Below are positions 23,941-36,257 of a stretch of DNA of 64,000 nt, one piece after another; positions within the stretch are counted from its first letter, which is position 1; every line of letters begins with the position of its first letter. Origin of the DNA: Calycina herbarum (lineage: Eukaryota; Ascomycota; Leotiomycetes; Helotiales; Pezizellaceae). The notes below the pieces were generated by a model. That model was not told the DNA's origin and did not search any database. It was given only the letters and a program-made list of their open reading frames with translations. Both the position numbers and the translations under genes were made by a program. Where the stretch lies: contig LLEY01000025.1 of NCBI GenBank assembly GCA_001414485.1, positions 310,001-374,000 on the forward strand, written 5' to 3'.

Positions 23941-24750
23941 GACAGTGGCTGTTTGTTTCTTTTAAATATACAATTTTTCGTAGAGGGCTTGTTTCTGGTA
24001 TGTAGCTTCGGTCTTGTTTAATATTGCGCTTCTAGCAGGGATTCAAAAATAAGTCACTATGCTCAACTATATAATTCTTCTGTCGAGCTGTAGAAGATTT
24101 CAAAAAATCTTCTTCTCTATATACTCTGTTTGCAAAACTCCCTTTTCAAGAGTACTCTACAACTCCTATAATATACTCCTAGCCCGCAGCCCGGTCCGAT
24201 GACCTTCCGAAAGAAACTCATCACGTGTAAATATTTACCCGAGCCGTAAGCGAATCGGGAAGGGCCGCCTATCAACGGCACTAGATAAGAAAGGGTTCTA
24301 GCCCTTGACCACTTGAAAGCAAAGTATGACTACAAAGTCACAACGACCTTCCTTGGACTGGGATATTGCTAAAACCTGTTGCCCGTTCCATCCGCTCCTT
24401 TGGGCACACAGTACAACCCGCATTGTTTCCACAATCATTGTGGGCTCTGCTTGACTCCTGTCCGCTTTCGCAGCTCATCTGCTCAATCTGACTCCCCTGA
24501 GCCTTGTCACCTGCAACCCGTACGCCTTCCAATCGCAAACAAGCCTTACAAATAAGCTGCGCCCTTGAGTTACATACCTTTATTTGTTCATCCTTTCTCA
24601 TTTGTCCAATCGCGGCTCTCACGGCCCCCTGCATGTCAGGTGCCGCCCGTACAATTGGTATAGTACCGACAACTTCTCTCATATCTCACTTTTGAACTTC
24701 TTCCTCTTCCTCTCCAACTTCCTCTACAACTTAATCCTCATACCTCCACC
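23941..24750. other. intergenic, ARO8 promoter region
   Basis: No gene supported. The pyrimidine-rich tract at 24690-24750 directly before the ATG of the aminotransferase is typical of fungal core promoters/leaders. Confidence 0.5.
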
Positions 24751-26540
24751 ATGGCTCCCCCTTCTGCAATTGATATTGAGGCTGTCACCGACACTCAAGC
24801 AATCCGCGTTCCAGAAACCTTGACTGCAGAGAGTGTAGCTGCAAGACGAGGGAAGAGCGCGAAATTCGTGGGGGGAACTGCTGCTTACACCACTAGCGAT
24901 TTCTACAAGAACCCGGTAAGTTGACCCAGCTTCACTCCAACCGAATTCCAACTAATACTATATTTCAGTTCTCGGGTGGCAAGCCAAAAGCAAAGAGATG
25001 GGATCGTCCGTCAGCCACATATCCCCACTTTTGCCTTTTTACTGATTTCCCCAGACTATATCAGCATTGAGTCCAAATCGAGAGAACCCTCAAGCCTCAA
25101 AGCCGCTGCCAAATTTCTGAACAATCCAGGTCTCATCTCTCTTGGTGGTGGTCTGCCATGTCCCGAATACTTCCCAATTGAAGAGCTGACCGTCAAGGTT
25201 CCCTCACCGCCTCAATTCTCCGAAGAGGAAACCAAAGTATCTGGCACCGTACTCAAAGGCGGAAAATACGATGTCTCGGAAGAGAACAGTTCATACGACC
25301 TTTCAATTGCACTCAACTATGGATTGGGCACTGGTTCGGCTCAGCTCATTCGATTTGTTACAGAGCATACCGAAATTGTATGTGATCCTCCCTACGCAGA
25401 TTGGCATTGTGCTCTCTCGGTAGGAAGTACCTCTGCTTTGGAACAAGCATATCGAATTTTCTGCGAGAGGGGTGACTATGTTCTTTCAGAAGAATATACC
25501 TTTGCGTCCGCTGTTGAAACCGCACTTCCTCTGGGTATCAAAATTGCTGCTGTCAAGATGGACGCTGAAGGACTCCTACCCGAATCTATGGATGAGGTTC
25601 TAATCAATTGGGATGCCAACGCTCGAGGAGCTCGCAAACCACGCGTTCTCTATACCGTCCCTTCCGGACAAAATCCGACTGGTGCAACCCAAGGAACAGC
25701 CCGACGCCAAGCCATCTACAAGGTAGCACAAAAACACGACGTCTACATCTTTGAAGATGAGCCATACTACTTCTTACAGATGCAACCCTACACAGGTCCC
25801 AACAGCCCGGCAGTTCCACCCCCAAAAAACAATGAGGAGTTCCTCAAGACACTGATTCCAACGTATTTAAGTATGGATACCGATGGAAGAGTCATGCGTA
25901 TGGATTCCTTCTCCAAAGTCATCGCCCCTGGTACACGTGTGGGCTGGATCACTGCATCCGAGCAGATTGTCGAACGATTCATTAGACACAATGAGTGTTC
26001 AGTTCAAAACCCAAGTGGGCTCTCGCAACTGGTCTTGTACAAGTTGCTTGATGAGAGTTGGGGTCATGATGGTTATTTCAAATGGTTGATCAATCTCCGA
26101 CTTCAATACACGAAGCGACGAGATGCCATTCTCAATGCTTGTGAGAAGTTTCTTCCCAAGAATATCGTCAGTTGGAACCCACCAGCCGCAGGCATGTTTG
26201 TAAGCTGACCTTCCCACTTTGTGATTTTCTCAAGTCCACTTGTAATAACCAACCTTTCTAGCTTTGGTTGAAAGTCGACCATACCCTCCACCCCTCGGCT
26301 AAGACCCCCACACCACTTTCCATTGCGGAAATCGAAGAACAAGTCTTCCTTGCCGCTATTGGGAATGGTGTTCTCATCTCCAGAGGCTCTTGGTTCACAG
26401 CTGAGCGCAGTGGTTTTGTAGCCAAAGAATTGTTCTTCAGGGCTACTTTCGCCGCTGCTACCGAAGAGAAAATGGCCGAGGCGATTGAGCGATTCGGTGC
26501 TGCTGTTCGAACTTGCTTTGGCGTCGAAAATGGCAATTGA
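24751..26540 (+). CDS. ARO8: aromatic amino acid aminotransferase (Aro8-like), 541 aa
   Basis: PLP-dependent fold-type I transaminase that interconverts aromatic amino acids and 2-oxo acids (last step of Phe/Tyr synthesis, first of catabolism); cytosolic by lack of targeting. Exons 24751-24915, 24969-25005, 25055-26199 and 26262-26540; 1626 nt, 541 aa. The second exon is only 37 nt, and the 49-nt intron after it has a weak donor (GTCCGT) but is required to give 'RWDHYISIESKSREPSSLK'. Family signatures follow: ISLGGGLPCPEYFP, VPSGQNPTGATQGT, IFEDEPYYFLQM, and SFSKVIAPGTRVGW with the PLP Lys at about 355. The C-terminal part is complete (GSWFTAERSG). Paralogues exist in most fungi, so the exact paralogue is inferred. 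Confidence 0.95.
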
Positions 26541-27330
26541 AAAGAGAGGTTTTCATCCGAAATATAATGGAACGATGAAAATTAGCTGAAGGATGAAATT
26601 GCGATGTTTTCTTTCGGCTTTTCAGACGGTGGTCATTTGACTGAAATTGGAGTGGGGGTGGATGGGGAAGTTTTGCGAGTTGATCACACTGCATAGATAT
26701 GAGTTTATCCCATGGGTTGCTATTGTTTATTGAGATGCATCTAAGATCTATTGAGATTGTGGAGAGATGAGTTATAAAATAAAACAATACAAATGTTCTT
26801 CATCTCGTATTCTGACTGCAATCAGCAAAGGCCCGATGGGTGCAGAAATCCGTGAATTTGAAAGCTGGCTTGCTCTCTGTGCAGTAGGTAGCGGCGTCTA
26901 ACTTTAAATTACCATCACTGAAACACGTAGGTACTGAGAAACCCACGCGAAGAAAGAGAAGTAAGCATCTTTGCGTTGACCTTGATTGTGTTAGGGAAAC
27001 TCTTGTATCGTTGTATCGATAGCAGTTTGATATCTGAGGAAAACCATATTCCCACAGGTAGTGACCACAAAAATCAACCAAGTTCCCTCAGTCATCAGCG
27101 TCATCGTCTTCAACATCCTCCTTGTAGTTATCAAAACTTTTGACCCCCAAGACTCGCTTGCAACCCAAGGCCGCGTCGATGTATCATTGACCCACTAGAA
27201 ATAACGAACATTCTCCCCCTTCGCTTTCCTCTTGTTGAGTATCTCACAAATCTCATTTGGTTGGTTGGTACTGGAGCCTTGGTACTCATCAGATCGTACA
27301 AATAGCTATCATAAAAAATTGCTGCTCTTC
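26541..27330. other. gene-free spacer
   Basis: ARO8 3' region and AT-rich sequence with no supportable gene. Confidence 0.5.
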
Positions 27331-27331
27331 C

Positions 27332-27652
27332 CAGGTTACCTGGAAATAGTTGGGGGAACATGGCTGACAATTAGTAGCTTACCTACAAATAGCAACACTT
27401 TTTTTGGGGGGGGGGGAGCTCTTTCTAGGTTACCCGGAAATAACAACAATATAAGATTAAGCCACTGGTAGGTTACCAAGAAATAACTAGAATGCTGAGT
27501 TAAGCTACTGTCGGGCTACCTGGGAATTGCTGGATTAAAAATCGCTCGCTATTCCTAGGTTACCTATAAATTGCAACATTATGAAGTCAAGCTAATCGTA
27601 GGTCACCTGTAAATAGCAACTTTTTGAAGTCTAGGTTACCCGGGAATAGTAA
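27332..27652. repeat. 43-bp minisatellite, about eight degenerate units
   Basis: The core TAGGTTACCYGGAAATARCA recurs with starts near 27333, 27376, 27426, 27469, 27512, 27556, 27599 and 27632. Most steps are 43-44 bp; one is 50 bp (it contains a 10-G run at 27408-27417) and the last is about 33. Units differ by several substitutions. Confidence 0.8.
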
Positions 27653-29532
27653 CAACGAAAGAACGCCTGTTAGCCTCTTCGATACTCTTCTCCCTAATTT
27701 CTTTTTCCCCTCAACATGTTCTTTGTGGTCTAAGGGACCCCGGCTAGTCTTAATGTTGAGTAACGAGATGCCGACTAGAATAGTACTATCTCATAGCACT
27801 AGTCGTCTATGTATCAACCTCTTTTTATACTCTGCTTGGTTTAATACAAGCGTTCATTCTGGTAGACTTTATTCACCAATTATATAATTGGCTAATTCTG
27901 TCTAGACATACTCTAAATTCTATAAGTACCTAATACTCTATACTTCTAAATTATTCAAGACTTTAATTACTTAATTTATTTATTCTAGTACTTTTAAATA
28001 ATATAATTTAATAGCTTAACTTACTAGACTCACTACTTAATACTATAAATTAGCAACGTGATTAGTTGGTACTATAATTAGTAAATAAATTCGGATTCCT
28101 CAATGACTATATTCCTGTTTGATTTGTGAGCCACTAGAGAGTGTCAGAATTTGTAGCAGAGTACTTCAAAACTCTACCAAAATACTCGGTTTTTATCTTA
28201 TTCTCTTTTTAACCTACAACATTTGTAATAAAATCGAAGTATATGCTTTTAATAAGTGTAGTTGCTACCCCATCTCCAACTACTTACTTTTTCTTTAAGT
28301 GTTGTAGTTTTGTTTATTACTATTGTCTTTGGTGAAAAATCGCCTCTGCCACGAATTCTGACACCCCCTGGTGGGCCATATTTTGGTTTTAATAGATGCG
28401 GTGGGTTTGGAGCATGGATTCTTCCGAGGTGTTGCCCCCAAAGTCAAGCTCATGATCACTCCTTCCTTCCTAGTCCCCCAACTCAGTGTACGACGCCTTA
28501 ACCGCGACACCATGAAGGCAATGCACGACCCCTGGCACGTCGAACATCTCGTTCCAACTGGCGACTGGGGTTGTTCAGTATCCATTTCCTCCCAAGTTCC
28601 ATTTGTAAGAGCATCTTTGTATGGAACAGATTCGACGAAGAATTCTGCTGGCGCCCTTGGCAGCTTGACAGGGAACGTCCTCTTGACATGGTTACCCACC
28701 TTGCTGATCCTTTGGCCGGAAGTGTTCGTCGTGGATGGGTCGTTCTAATTATTTTTATGGTACAAATGCTCTTTGGTTTTGGTTTTGCAGGGTGGGTGTC
28801 GTGAACCTCGACCCCCGCGATTCAGTTTCGACGACAAAAAATCATGTATATGGGGAGGGCAAGGGGGGGGGGGTTATACTCTGGACGTGGTCAAGTTGGT
28901 CCTTCCCTTTTCGATTCCCACTAAGTGGCGTAGTGTCCTCCAGTGTCCTAGGCCGAGAGTGTCGAGGTCGACGTTAAGTTGGGGAAAGAACGACTGTAAA
29001 CTCGATCCTCAACTGCGCCGTTTCCCTTGCACTGTTTCCTTGCCCTCGCTCTCGCTCTCTCAATTTCAAATCCTTGGCCTCGACCATGAGGTACCTTTGC
29101 AGCGACTTTCTCTGCAAGCCAGTTTTAGATCATGCTCATGGTCCTCGTCGTTCCCGCATCATCGCATAACGCTTGCAACGTGCACGAAATGGTATCAATT
29201 GATTTACATTCCGTCTGTAGTAAATCGAGACCTTTGAAAAGATTGGCTTAAATCCTGGCAACGTGAGATGCAGTTTGGCAGTTGGGAAAAGGGAGAGGGT
29301 TTCTTTCGTTACTTGCCATTTTTTCTCCACCGTAAGTATAAAAATATCAACCAATCAAAGATCGAATGAAGCGGGGTAGTATCATGGGGAACTGGCTGAG
29401 TGCTGTCGAAAAGCGGACGCCTACACACATATAATCTCCAGAATAAAACCTTCTATTTCACTCCCCATTCTTAGTATACCCCGCTTCACATCCCAGGGAC
29501 CCAATATTCATTCATCACCAGCACCTACAAAC
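27653..29532. other. gene-poor region with AT-rich block
   Basis: 27840-28120 is strongly AT-rich and TpA-rich, as in RIP-affected fungal DNA. Overlapping frames on both strands at 28295-28750 and 28773-29237 look protein-like only locally; I recognise none. A G-rich run occurs near 28865. Confidence 0.45.
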
Positions 29533-30470
29533 CTACCCCTTCAAAATCCCCTCCCCAAACCCTTTCACCTCCGCAACCAAACCCACCTTCCATCCCAATT
29601 GCGGCGAATGTCCACTACCACAGTTCACAACCTTGATATCCACCCCATCCCTCGCATTTTGTAAGCCCACCATCAATTCTTGAAATGAACGATCAAGAAC
29701 CTTATCCTCTTTTGCCACGAGATACATACAAGGAAGCTGTGAGTAAGCGTCGTTTTCTAGGATAGTGGTGAAGAAGGTGGATCCTGTGAGTTTGGACTCG
29801 TAGCGTTTTGCTTTCGCTTCGTCGAGGTCGTTGAAGAAGAACTTTGAGGCTTGGTGGGTTGTTGCTAGGCCGTTTTTCTGGGGGTTCGTTAGCTACGAGA
29901 GGAGAAAATGAGAAGAAAAGATGAAAGGGGAACAGGGAAATATAGATGAGGATGGAATATAAGGGGGGAGCTCACATGAAAAGTACACCACGGAGGAATA
30001 ACAGCCTCCGCTCCACCCTTTGGTTGAAAAAAACTATGCACACTCTCCCCAACCGGAATCAAAAAAGCACACATATAAAAAATCCCAACCACACACCCCT
30101 CCTCACCCTTCTCCTTCCTAGTTTTCGCCTGTAACTCCGGGATCGCAGAAGCAGTAGCAGTAAACCCACCCGAGGAGTGACCTAACAAGACTACATTTTT
30201 CTTCTCTTCAACAATCAATTTCCTCAACAGAGCTTGAATGACTTTGATATCATCAGCTGGTTGGGGGTATCCTCCTGGTGGCGGATCGCGTTCGTAATCT
30301 GGGTTCGAGAGATCGTCTCCGAGGTTTAGTTTTGTGGGATCGGAGGAAGGGAGTTGGGGACAGTGAGTTGTGATGCCTTCATCCTTTTGGAGGGCGGCGA
30401 TGAAGGGAAGGTAAGGCTCGGGAGTGTGGTAAGAGCCGTGACAGATCACGACTTCGAAGGTGAAGGTCAT
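29533..30470 (-). CDS. alpha/beta hydrolase, 284 aa
   Basis: Two exons, 30470-29976 and 29892-29533, split by an 83-nt intron (GTGAGC...TAG); spliced 855 nt, 284 aa. The first ATG that begins the fold is at 30470 (MTFTFEVVICHGSYHTPEPY); upstream in-frame codons lack an ATG. It has an HGSYHTP oxyanion-type start and nucleophile Ser99 in the elbow LLGHSSGG. Asp228 in 'AKEDKVLD' and His260 in 'GSGHSPQL' complete a plausible triad. There is no signal peptide, so it is probably cytosolic. The short hydrolase fold with a small lid suits an esterase-like or lactonase-like activity; the substrate is unknown. Confidence 0.9.
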
Positions 30471-31032
30471 TTTTGGGGTTGTGGTTTTGATGATGGCGGG
30501 GTTTTGAAATGGGTTAGCGAGGATGAACGTTCCTACAGTAGATGACTTCCTATAAGTTTGAGCTCTCAAGTCGACGCGAGGTACTTTGTGAACTTTACCA
30601 TTTAAATTTGCAGAATTAGCCGGGAGAGGTAGTTGGAAGTCGGTTGTAAGTTAATTGACTGTTGGTTGTTGCCCACTGGTGCTGATTTGTGACTTGTGGG
30701 GAACTGAGGCGCATATGCATCAGATCACGAAGGCCTACGTACGTAAAACACACGCCGATGTTATCACCGGGTACCGCGGTTCCAGTCCAATGTCGGCTTT
30801 ACCTATTGGATAAGAAGACGTTACAATTAATTGAGAGGTAAGTGTCACGTTTCTGGATAGAGCAGTTTGAGATTGTGCTACTGCTTTTTGATAAATTCTC
30901 TTACCATATCACTGTTAGCAACGGATGCAGATAAGAGGTGCAATAAACATACCTGCAGCGAACCAAATGGCTATCTTCGAGATCTCTTTGACGTGTTGAC
31001 ACATTATCGTACACTCTCATCCCCAAGACCCA
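30471..31032. other. gene-free spacer
   Basis: No gene seen. It contains the presumed promoter of the hydrolase. Confidence 0.5.
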
Positions 31033-31880
31033 TCAAGTCCTCATAACCTCAATTACCTTCGTAACTCTAATCCCACTTCCAACAACCCCGAAGTTCGCAC
31101 CTTCATTGCTACTACTAGCATGCGACTCATACCCCGGGTGTCTTCCACGATTAAGTTTAATCTCATCCTCATCCAACGCTTGAAACGAACGACTGCTATA
31201 ATTGACGGATTGATGGCGTCCCATAGGCTTTCCTCGATTTCGAGAATCTTTCTGATACCCAGAAGAACCATTTCCCACCCGTTTTGGAAAGAAGACAGGG
31301 CCGAGTAGGTACACAAGTGACGAGGATTTCAAGCGACATCACGCAGATGACTATCATATGTGCGGGAAAGACGCAGTATGTGAAATCGTCTTGGTCGCAT
31401 TGAATGGTTTGCACTAGACGAGCGAAGTTTAAAGCTGCGATGTTGTGAGATGTTAGATTTTTGTATTTGCAAATGGGAAGATGGAGGGGGAGTATAAATG
31501 AGACCTAGTCCGAATGTAGCACTAACGGCGACTTTTCGTTTCGTTGCTAGACTTAATCCCCAGATCACAGGTAGCGGCAAGATCACAACCCAAATAATGA
31601 GGCGGAAAAAAGTGTCATGGCTTCGGGGTTTAGACATTTTCTAGCGGCCGATTTGTCCCAGAACAAATGGATTGGTGTGCAGCCACAGATACTACCACGA
31701 GACAGGCAATGCAGTATGCTTTGATAACTATGGCTGTGGTTATGGCTGTCCAGTGAAGGCATTTAGATTGCTCAAAGATCTTGAAATTTAGGAGGACGAT
31801 TGATAATCTAAATGCCGATAGATTGGTCAAGTACCAGTATTGTCCGATGAAATATGCCTTGGCCTTGTTAGCATTTGTGA
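31033..31880 (-). pseudogene. SAT4/Pth11-like fungal rhodopsin-domain membrane protein, frame-disrupted
   Basis: Pieces on the minus strand follow the order of the fungal rhodopsin-type (SAT4) domain: AKAYFIGQYWYLTNLSAFRL, then SIVLLNFKIF, then 'IACLVVVSVA'. A shift leads into CTPIHLFWDKSAARKCLNPE, and another shift into VVILPLPVIWGLSL and KRKVAVSATFGLGL. An apparent intron follows (31436-31508 region), then ALNFARLVQTIQCDQDDFTY and SLEILVTCVPTRP. A third shift gives the Ser-rich cytosolic tail that ends IRVTKVIEV. At least three frame changes cannot be explained by introns, and the N-terminal helices are missing. Such proteins are multi-pass membrane proteins, some being surface sensors; this copy looks dead. 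Confidence 0.7.
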
Positions 31881-32198
31881 TTCAATGTAGTACAAGCAAG
31901 AGTTGTCTCTTGGCATCAAGGCGTTCGGAATGAATGATACTCTGAATAAATGAGGTCTGAGTTTGAAAGGAAATAATGTATGGGTTAAGTTCAAAATGAA
32001 GTGATGTGGACGGGAGAGGGATTGTAAACTTGGTATTGAATTATGGGGTCAAATCGAAAAATTCTAATGAGCAAGATCGGAAACTGAAGTAAATCTAGCA
32101 ATCTCAAAAGAAACACTTCTACTTAAACCTACTTTGTTATAGTATCAGGTCTATGAGTGTGATTGTTTTTCCATCGTCCTCTCCGACTCTTGCCCATC
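31881..32198. other. short spacer
   Basis: No gene. It would hold the missing 5' end of the membrane-protein relic, but I see no matching frame. Confidence 0.4.
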
Positions 32199-33245
32199 TC
32201 AGAGATCCGCATCATCCTCATCAGGCAACGGATACGGTCCGCAACTTATCATGTTGTCTCTATATTGCTGAAGTAAATCATAGTCAATTTGAATTACTGG
32301 TGGGCGTGCAATGGGTGTTAAGCTGGTGCGTAAAATGTGCCCGCCCCCGCTTCCTTCCCCCCTGTTTGAGCCTCCACGGTGATCTCCCGTTATGGGCCTT
32401 TGGATTGATTTTCTGTTTGAGCCCCTCCTGGTTGTATCTACACGCCCGTCTGGCTGACTTGAGGTTGAATCGATTTCGACCTTGCGTTCAGCGACCAAGG
32501 GCCGTGTCCAGGTTCTCTGTTCCGGCTGTGGCTTTGGCCGCAAATATGAAGTGGTGTATTTGTATGTTGTCCAGGCACTTGGTAATGCAGGGAATGCTAA
32601 CTCTGTCCATTCATCATTGACTTTGGGCGACCCTCGGCTATTGAGTTTCTCTACAGAAAGAGTCTCTTTGATTTTCCGAACCTTCGTACGATTTGCGCCA
32701 CTACCAGTGGTCTCATAAAGACGAAGAAGGCTCAGCTGTTTGAAAGCACAAAGATCTTTAACAAGATTGGGTGTTGTGGGCGTGTCCAAGGACTCACTAG
32801 ACTCCTCAGTGATATCAACACAGATTGATTGGACATTCTGATATTCAATGTATCCGAATTGACCCAGTGGTGAGCCTCCATAGTTGGATTTCCAGAAAAG
32901 AATGTCGCGGGCTAAGTCAAAGCAGACATTCTGCAGTTTAGATGCCTTCTCCAATCCATGAGTTTGGATAATTTCCTCCCAAGGTTCATATTCTGGCGTA
33001 CCTTTGAATTGAGGCAGCCAGGGTTTGTAGAGCTTGAGAACAAAATTGCGAGATGAGGAATTGACGTGCAGGAGAGCTGGAGGTGGTGCTGCTGAATAAA
33101 TTTCGCTGTTTTTGAAAAATATCTCAACGATCTGCCCGGGATCTTTGGATGAGAAGGGAAGGAATCCAGAGTCGTAGCTCATCCGGAAGATCTCGAGACG
33201 GATTTCATAGGGAGAATTATTGAAGATGTCATAATGCGCCTTCAT
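32199..33245 (-). CDS. 2EXR-like domain protein, 348 aa
   Basis: Single exon from the ATG at 33245. The N-terminus (SPYEIRLEIFRMSYDSG) followed by 'PPPALLHVNSSSRNFVLKLY' matches the 2EXR/F-box-like pattern abundant in filamentous ascomycetes (LPxEIRxxIW ... LLxVNxESR). A central part with Leu-rich strands (LCAFKQLSLLRLYE) follows, then a low-complexity Arg/Gly/Ser-rich C-terminus (about 265-320) and an acidic end. No enzyme motif is seen. The family's function is not established; links to ubiquitin ligases are by analogy only. Confidence 0.8.
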   Translation of the reverse strand: MKAHYDIFNNSPYEIRLEIFRMSYDSGFLPFSSKDPGQIVEIFFKNSEIYSAAPPPALLHVNSSSRNFVLKLYKPWLPQFKGTPEYEPWEEIIQTHGLEKASKLQNVCFDLARDILFWKSNYGGSPLGQFGYIEYQNVQSICVDITEESSESLDTPTTPNLVKDLCAFKQLSLLRLYETTGSGANRTKVRKIKETLSVEKLNSRGSPKVNDEWTELAFPALPSAWTTYKYTTSYLRPKPQPEQRTWTRPLVAERKVEIDSTSSQPDGRVDTTRRGSNRKSIQRPITGDHRGGSNRGEGSGGGHILRTSLTPIARPPVIQIDYDLLQQYRDNMISCGPYPLPDEDDADL

Positions 33246-33596
33246 CGTAGGTGATGTAGAAATGAAGATCTGATTGCAGGTGAGGGACTTGGATGAGATC
33301 GATGAAATATATAAAGGTCCGAGAACTGGTGCCTAATCAGGCAACACTGTGAACAGTAAATAGCAACATTTCCAAGTAATTCAAATCAAATCAGATTGGA
33401 ATCGAGACATTCATTAAGTGCTGCCTGTTTCCGAGAATGGGTTGGAGGCACCGTCTCGTCCTTGAAGGATTTAAAATTGAGTGCCTTCTTATTAAGGCCC
33501 CAAGGCCAAAATCAAGAACCCTGCAGAAATCGATAAGTCCAAAAAAAAAGTTGCTGGAGAACTTTATCAGACATTGCCTTTCTCAACACCACAAAA
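33246..33596. other. divergent promoter region
   Basis: 350 bases shared between the minus-strand 2EXR-like gene and the plus-strand UTP18 gene. No further feature identified. Confidence 0.5.
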
Positions 33597-35437
33597 ATGC
33601 CCCGCCAACGATCCAAAAAGCTCTCCCTGGGTAGAGAATCTGCAGAAGCATCGACAGAAAACTCTGCGCAAACTTTTGAAACAGAAAGCTTGCACTCAGA
33701 AAGCGACAATGACAGCGACGAGATAATGGATAAGGATGAGGAGGAGGAAGAATTGGACCGACTAGTGCTTGGGGATGGAGGCGCTTTCAAAGCGCAATTA
33801 CTTCAAGGCGCAGCGCATGATGGGAAGGACGATTCTTACAGTGACGCGGGGCCTTCAGGGGAAGACGAAGCGGCCGAGGGCGACCTTGAAGATGTTGATG
33901 ATGCAGATGTAAGAATGACCCCGCGCAAGCTGCCAGTTCACGAAGGCTAACTTTTTATAAGCTATTCTTCCTCGATGATGGCCCGCCTAATACCGATTCG
34001 ACTGCTTTGATTGCGCATGCGCCTGCGGACCATACTGAGGAGAGAGGCGCACCCGCTTGGGAGGACAGCGACGATGAGCGATTGACAATATCTCTTGCTG
34101 GCAATACTCGTCTTCGAAAACTTCGAGTCAATGAGGGGGAAGATATGGTTAGCGGAGGAGAATATACCCGGCGGTTACGATTGCAATTTGAACGATTGAA
34201 CCCTGTGCCAGAATGGGCGAAAGATGCATCACGACCTGCAAAACGGCGTCGCAGGTCTTCGGCTGCGTCGGATTCTTCAATGTCTTCGAACGATATGGAT
34301 TTGGATGATACGGACCTTTCAACACTTCCATTAGCAAGATTGTTGCAGGATGCCGGCGCTCTGACGAGAACACCGAATAGCACCAACAAAAAGCCGAAAT
34401 TACGACCAGAAGTCCTCGATATTCAACGCACACGCGACATTTCCCTTGTTCAACCTTCTTCGATATCCTCTCTTTCCTTCCATCCCGAATTCCCAGTCAT
34501 ACTCTCCTCCGGTCCAGCATCAACACTCTACCTCCATCACATTGCGCCCAATGCTCTACCCACACCAAATCCTCTTCTCACTTCAGTCCACATTCGAAAT
34601 ACCCCACTCCACACATCCGCATTTCTCCATCCAAAGGGCGACAAAATCTTCTTTTCCGGCCGCAGACGTTTCTTTCATACTTGGGATATGCCGTCGGGAA
34701 CGATACAAAAAGTGACTAGAGTTTATGGACAGAAGGAAGAGCAGAAGAGTATGGAAAGATTCAAGTTTAGTCCATGTGGACAGTACATGGCTCTTGTTGG
34801 GTCTGCAAAGAAAGGTGGTGGAGTGATCAATATTTTGGATGCGGCAACAACACAATGGATTGCCACAGCAAGAATAGATGGCAAGAACGGAATTGCAGAT
34901 TTCGCCTGGTGGAGTGATGGAAAAGGATTAACAATTGTTGGAAAAGGAGGAGATGTCGGAGAGTGGAGCATTGAGGCAAAGTCGTTTATCTCGAGATGGA
35001 TTGATGATGGTTTCGGACCTACCGTAGTTACACTCGGTGGAAAGAATGGCCCAGCACCTCTAGGTGGTGATAGATGGATCGCAATCGGTTCCCAAAGTGG
35101 AATCGTAAATATCTATGATCGACGGGCATTCGTCACAGCCAAGAACCAAATTAACATCCCAGAAAGACCAACGCCTACCAAAACATTTGAGCAATTTACG
35201 AGGCCGACTAGTAATTTGGAAATCAGTGCTGATGGGCAAATTTTGGCTTTCAGCACGAAATGGAAGAAGGATGCCCTGCGTTTGGTGCATTTACCTAGTT
35301 GTACGGTTTACAAGAATTGGCCAACTAGTCAGACGCCGCTGGGGAGGATCACTGCTGTGGCTTTTAGTCCGCAGAGTGATATGTTGGCTATTGCGAATGA
35401 GCAGGGGAAGATTAGGTTATTTGAGATTAGGTGTTGA
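33597..35437 (+). CDS. UTP18: U3 snoRNP WD40 protein Utp18, 595 aa
   Basis: Component of the small-subunit processome (UTP-B module) required for 18S rRNA maturation in the nucleolus. Exons 33597-33908 and 33962-35437; the 53-nt intron has GTAAGA...TAAG and joins 'DDADLFFLDDG'. Spliced 1788 nt, 595 aa. The N-terminus is basic (MPRQRSKKLSL) and then strongly acidic (about 40-105); a conserved Utp18 patch 'ERLNPVPEWAKDA' lies near 180, and 'ISSLSFHPEFPVILSSG' opens the WD40 propeller at about 265. Later blades include 'FKFSPCGQYMALVG', 'ADFAWWSDGKGLTIVG' and 'AFSPQSDMLAIANEQGKIRL' at the end. Length and order agree with the family. Confidence 0.95.
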
Positions 35438-36257
35438 GATAATTAGATGATGGAGAATTTGTGATACATTATTCTTCTGTATTGAGGTGTGATATCAAAA
35501 GAGGAGATTTTGCAGCTTCGATTGGAGTCGAAGATCAGGAAGACCCGACTACAGCCGTCGAAATCCCAGTGGCCGAAGGAAGGCGTGGCCGGTACGATTT
35601 TGGGCTGCTTCCATTTAGCGCTTTTGGCTCTACGGAGTATCAAGAACACCACCAACCCGTTCTAACTTCCTTTTCCCCCTCTACTACTCTCCCTCCTTTT
35701 CCTCCTCTCAATAAGGTCTTCATTTATGGCCAAGCAAGCAAATTGACAGAAACGAGGCACTTCTACTCTTGCGTGAAATCTGGTGACCTGATAGGCTATC
35801 TTCCGCCAGAGTACTTGGTGCTACTAGCCTCCCACTTTCTATGCTAACTGATGGCGAGTTTCACCCAGATGAAAGCCTTGCTGTTACGGCTAGGCGATAG
35901 CAAATGGGCATCAAATCAACAAACTCCGATTGGTGGCTGAAAAATAAATGTAAAGCCTTCCCTCACCTTCCCTAGAGTCAGCCCCGGCGTTGGTGCTGTG
36001 TTCGGCTGCTCTCTCACTTTAATATCCGCAAAACCAGAATTGGATGGGATCTCTTCCTCTCGCCGACGATTTCTAAGCTTCAAATTCCAGGTTAGCCAGA
36101 ATCCATTCACCCATCATGTAGCAGGCTCTAATCAACTTTGAAGCAAACATTTCAAAGTTACTCAAGTCTCGGAGAGCTTTAATACTCGTTCATCATACGC
36201 TTCTCCTCGTCACCACTAACAACTTCTCGCTTTGGTTGCTCTTGGCTTGTGGTGTAT
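35438..36257. other. intergenic
   Basis: A 128-codon plus-strand frame at 35461-35847 overlaps the UTP18 3' region and resembles nothing. No gene called. Confidence 0.45.

Noticed and set aside
27332..27652. CRISPR-like repeat-spacer array
   Set aside because: Regular 43-bp spacing drew attention, but repeats are degenerate, spacers are related to each other and the genome is fungal; it is a minisatellite.
28295..28748. Overlapping frames on both strands of 63-134 codons
   Set aside because: Three mutually overlapping candidates, none resembling a known family and none with clear splice signals.
35461..35847. 128-codon plus-strand frame after UTP18
   Set aside because: Begins in the UTP18 3' region, is compositionally odd (Pro/Ser runs from a CT tract) and matches nothing recognised.
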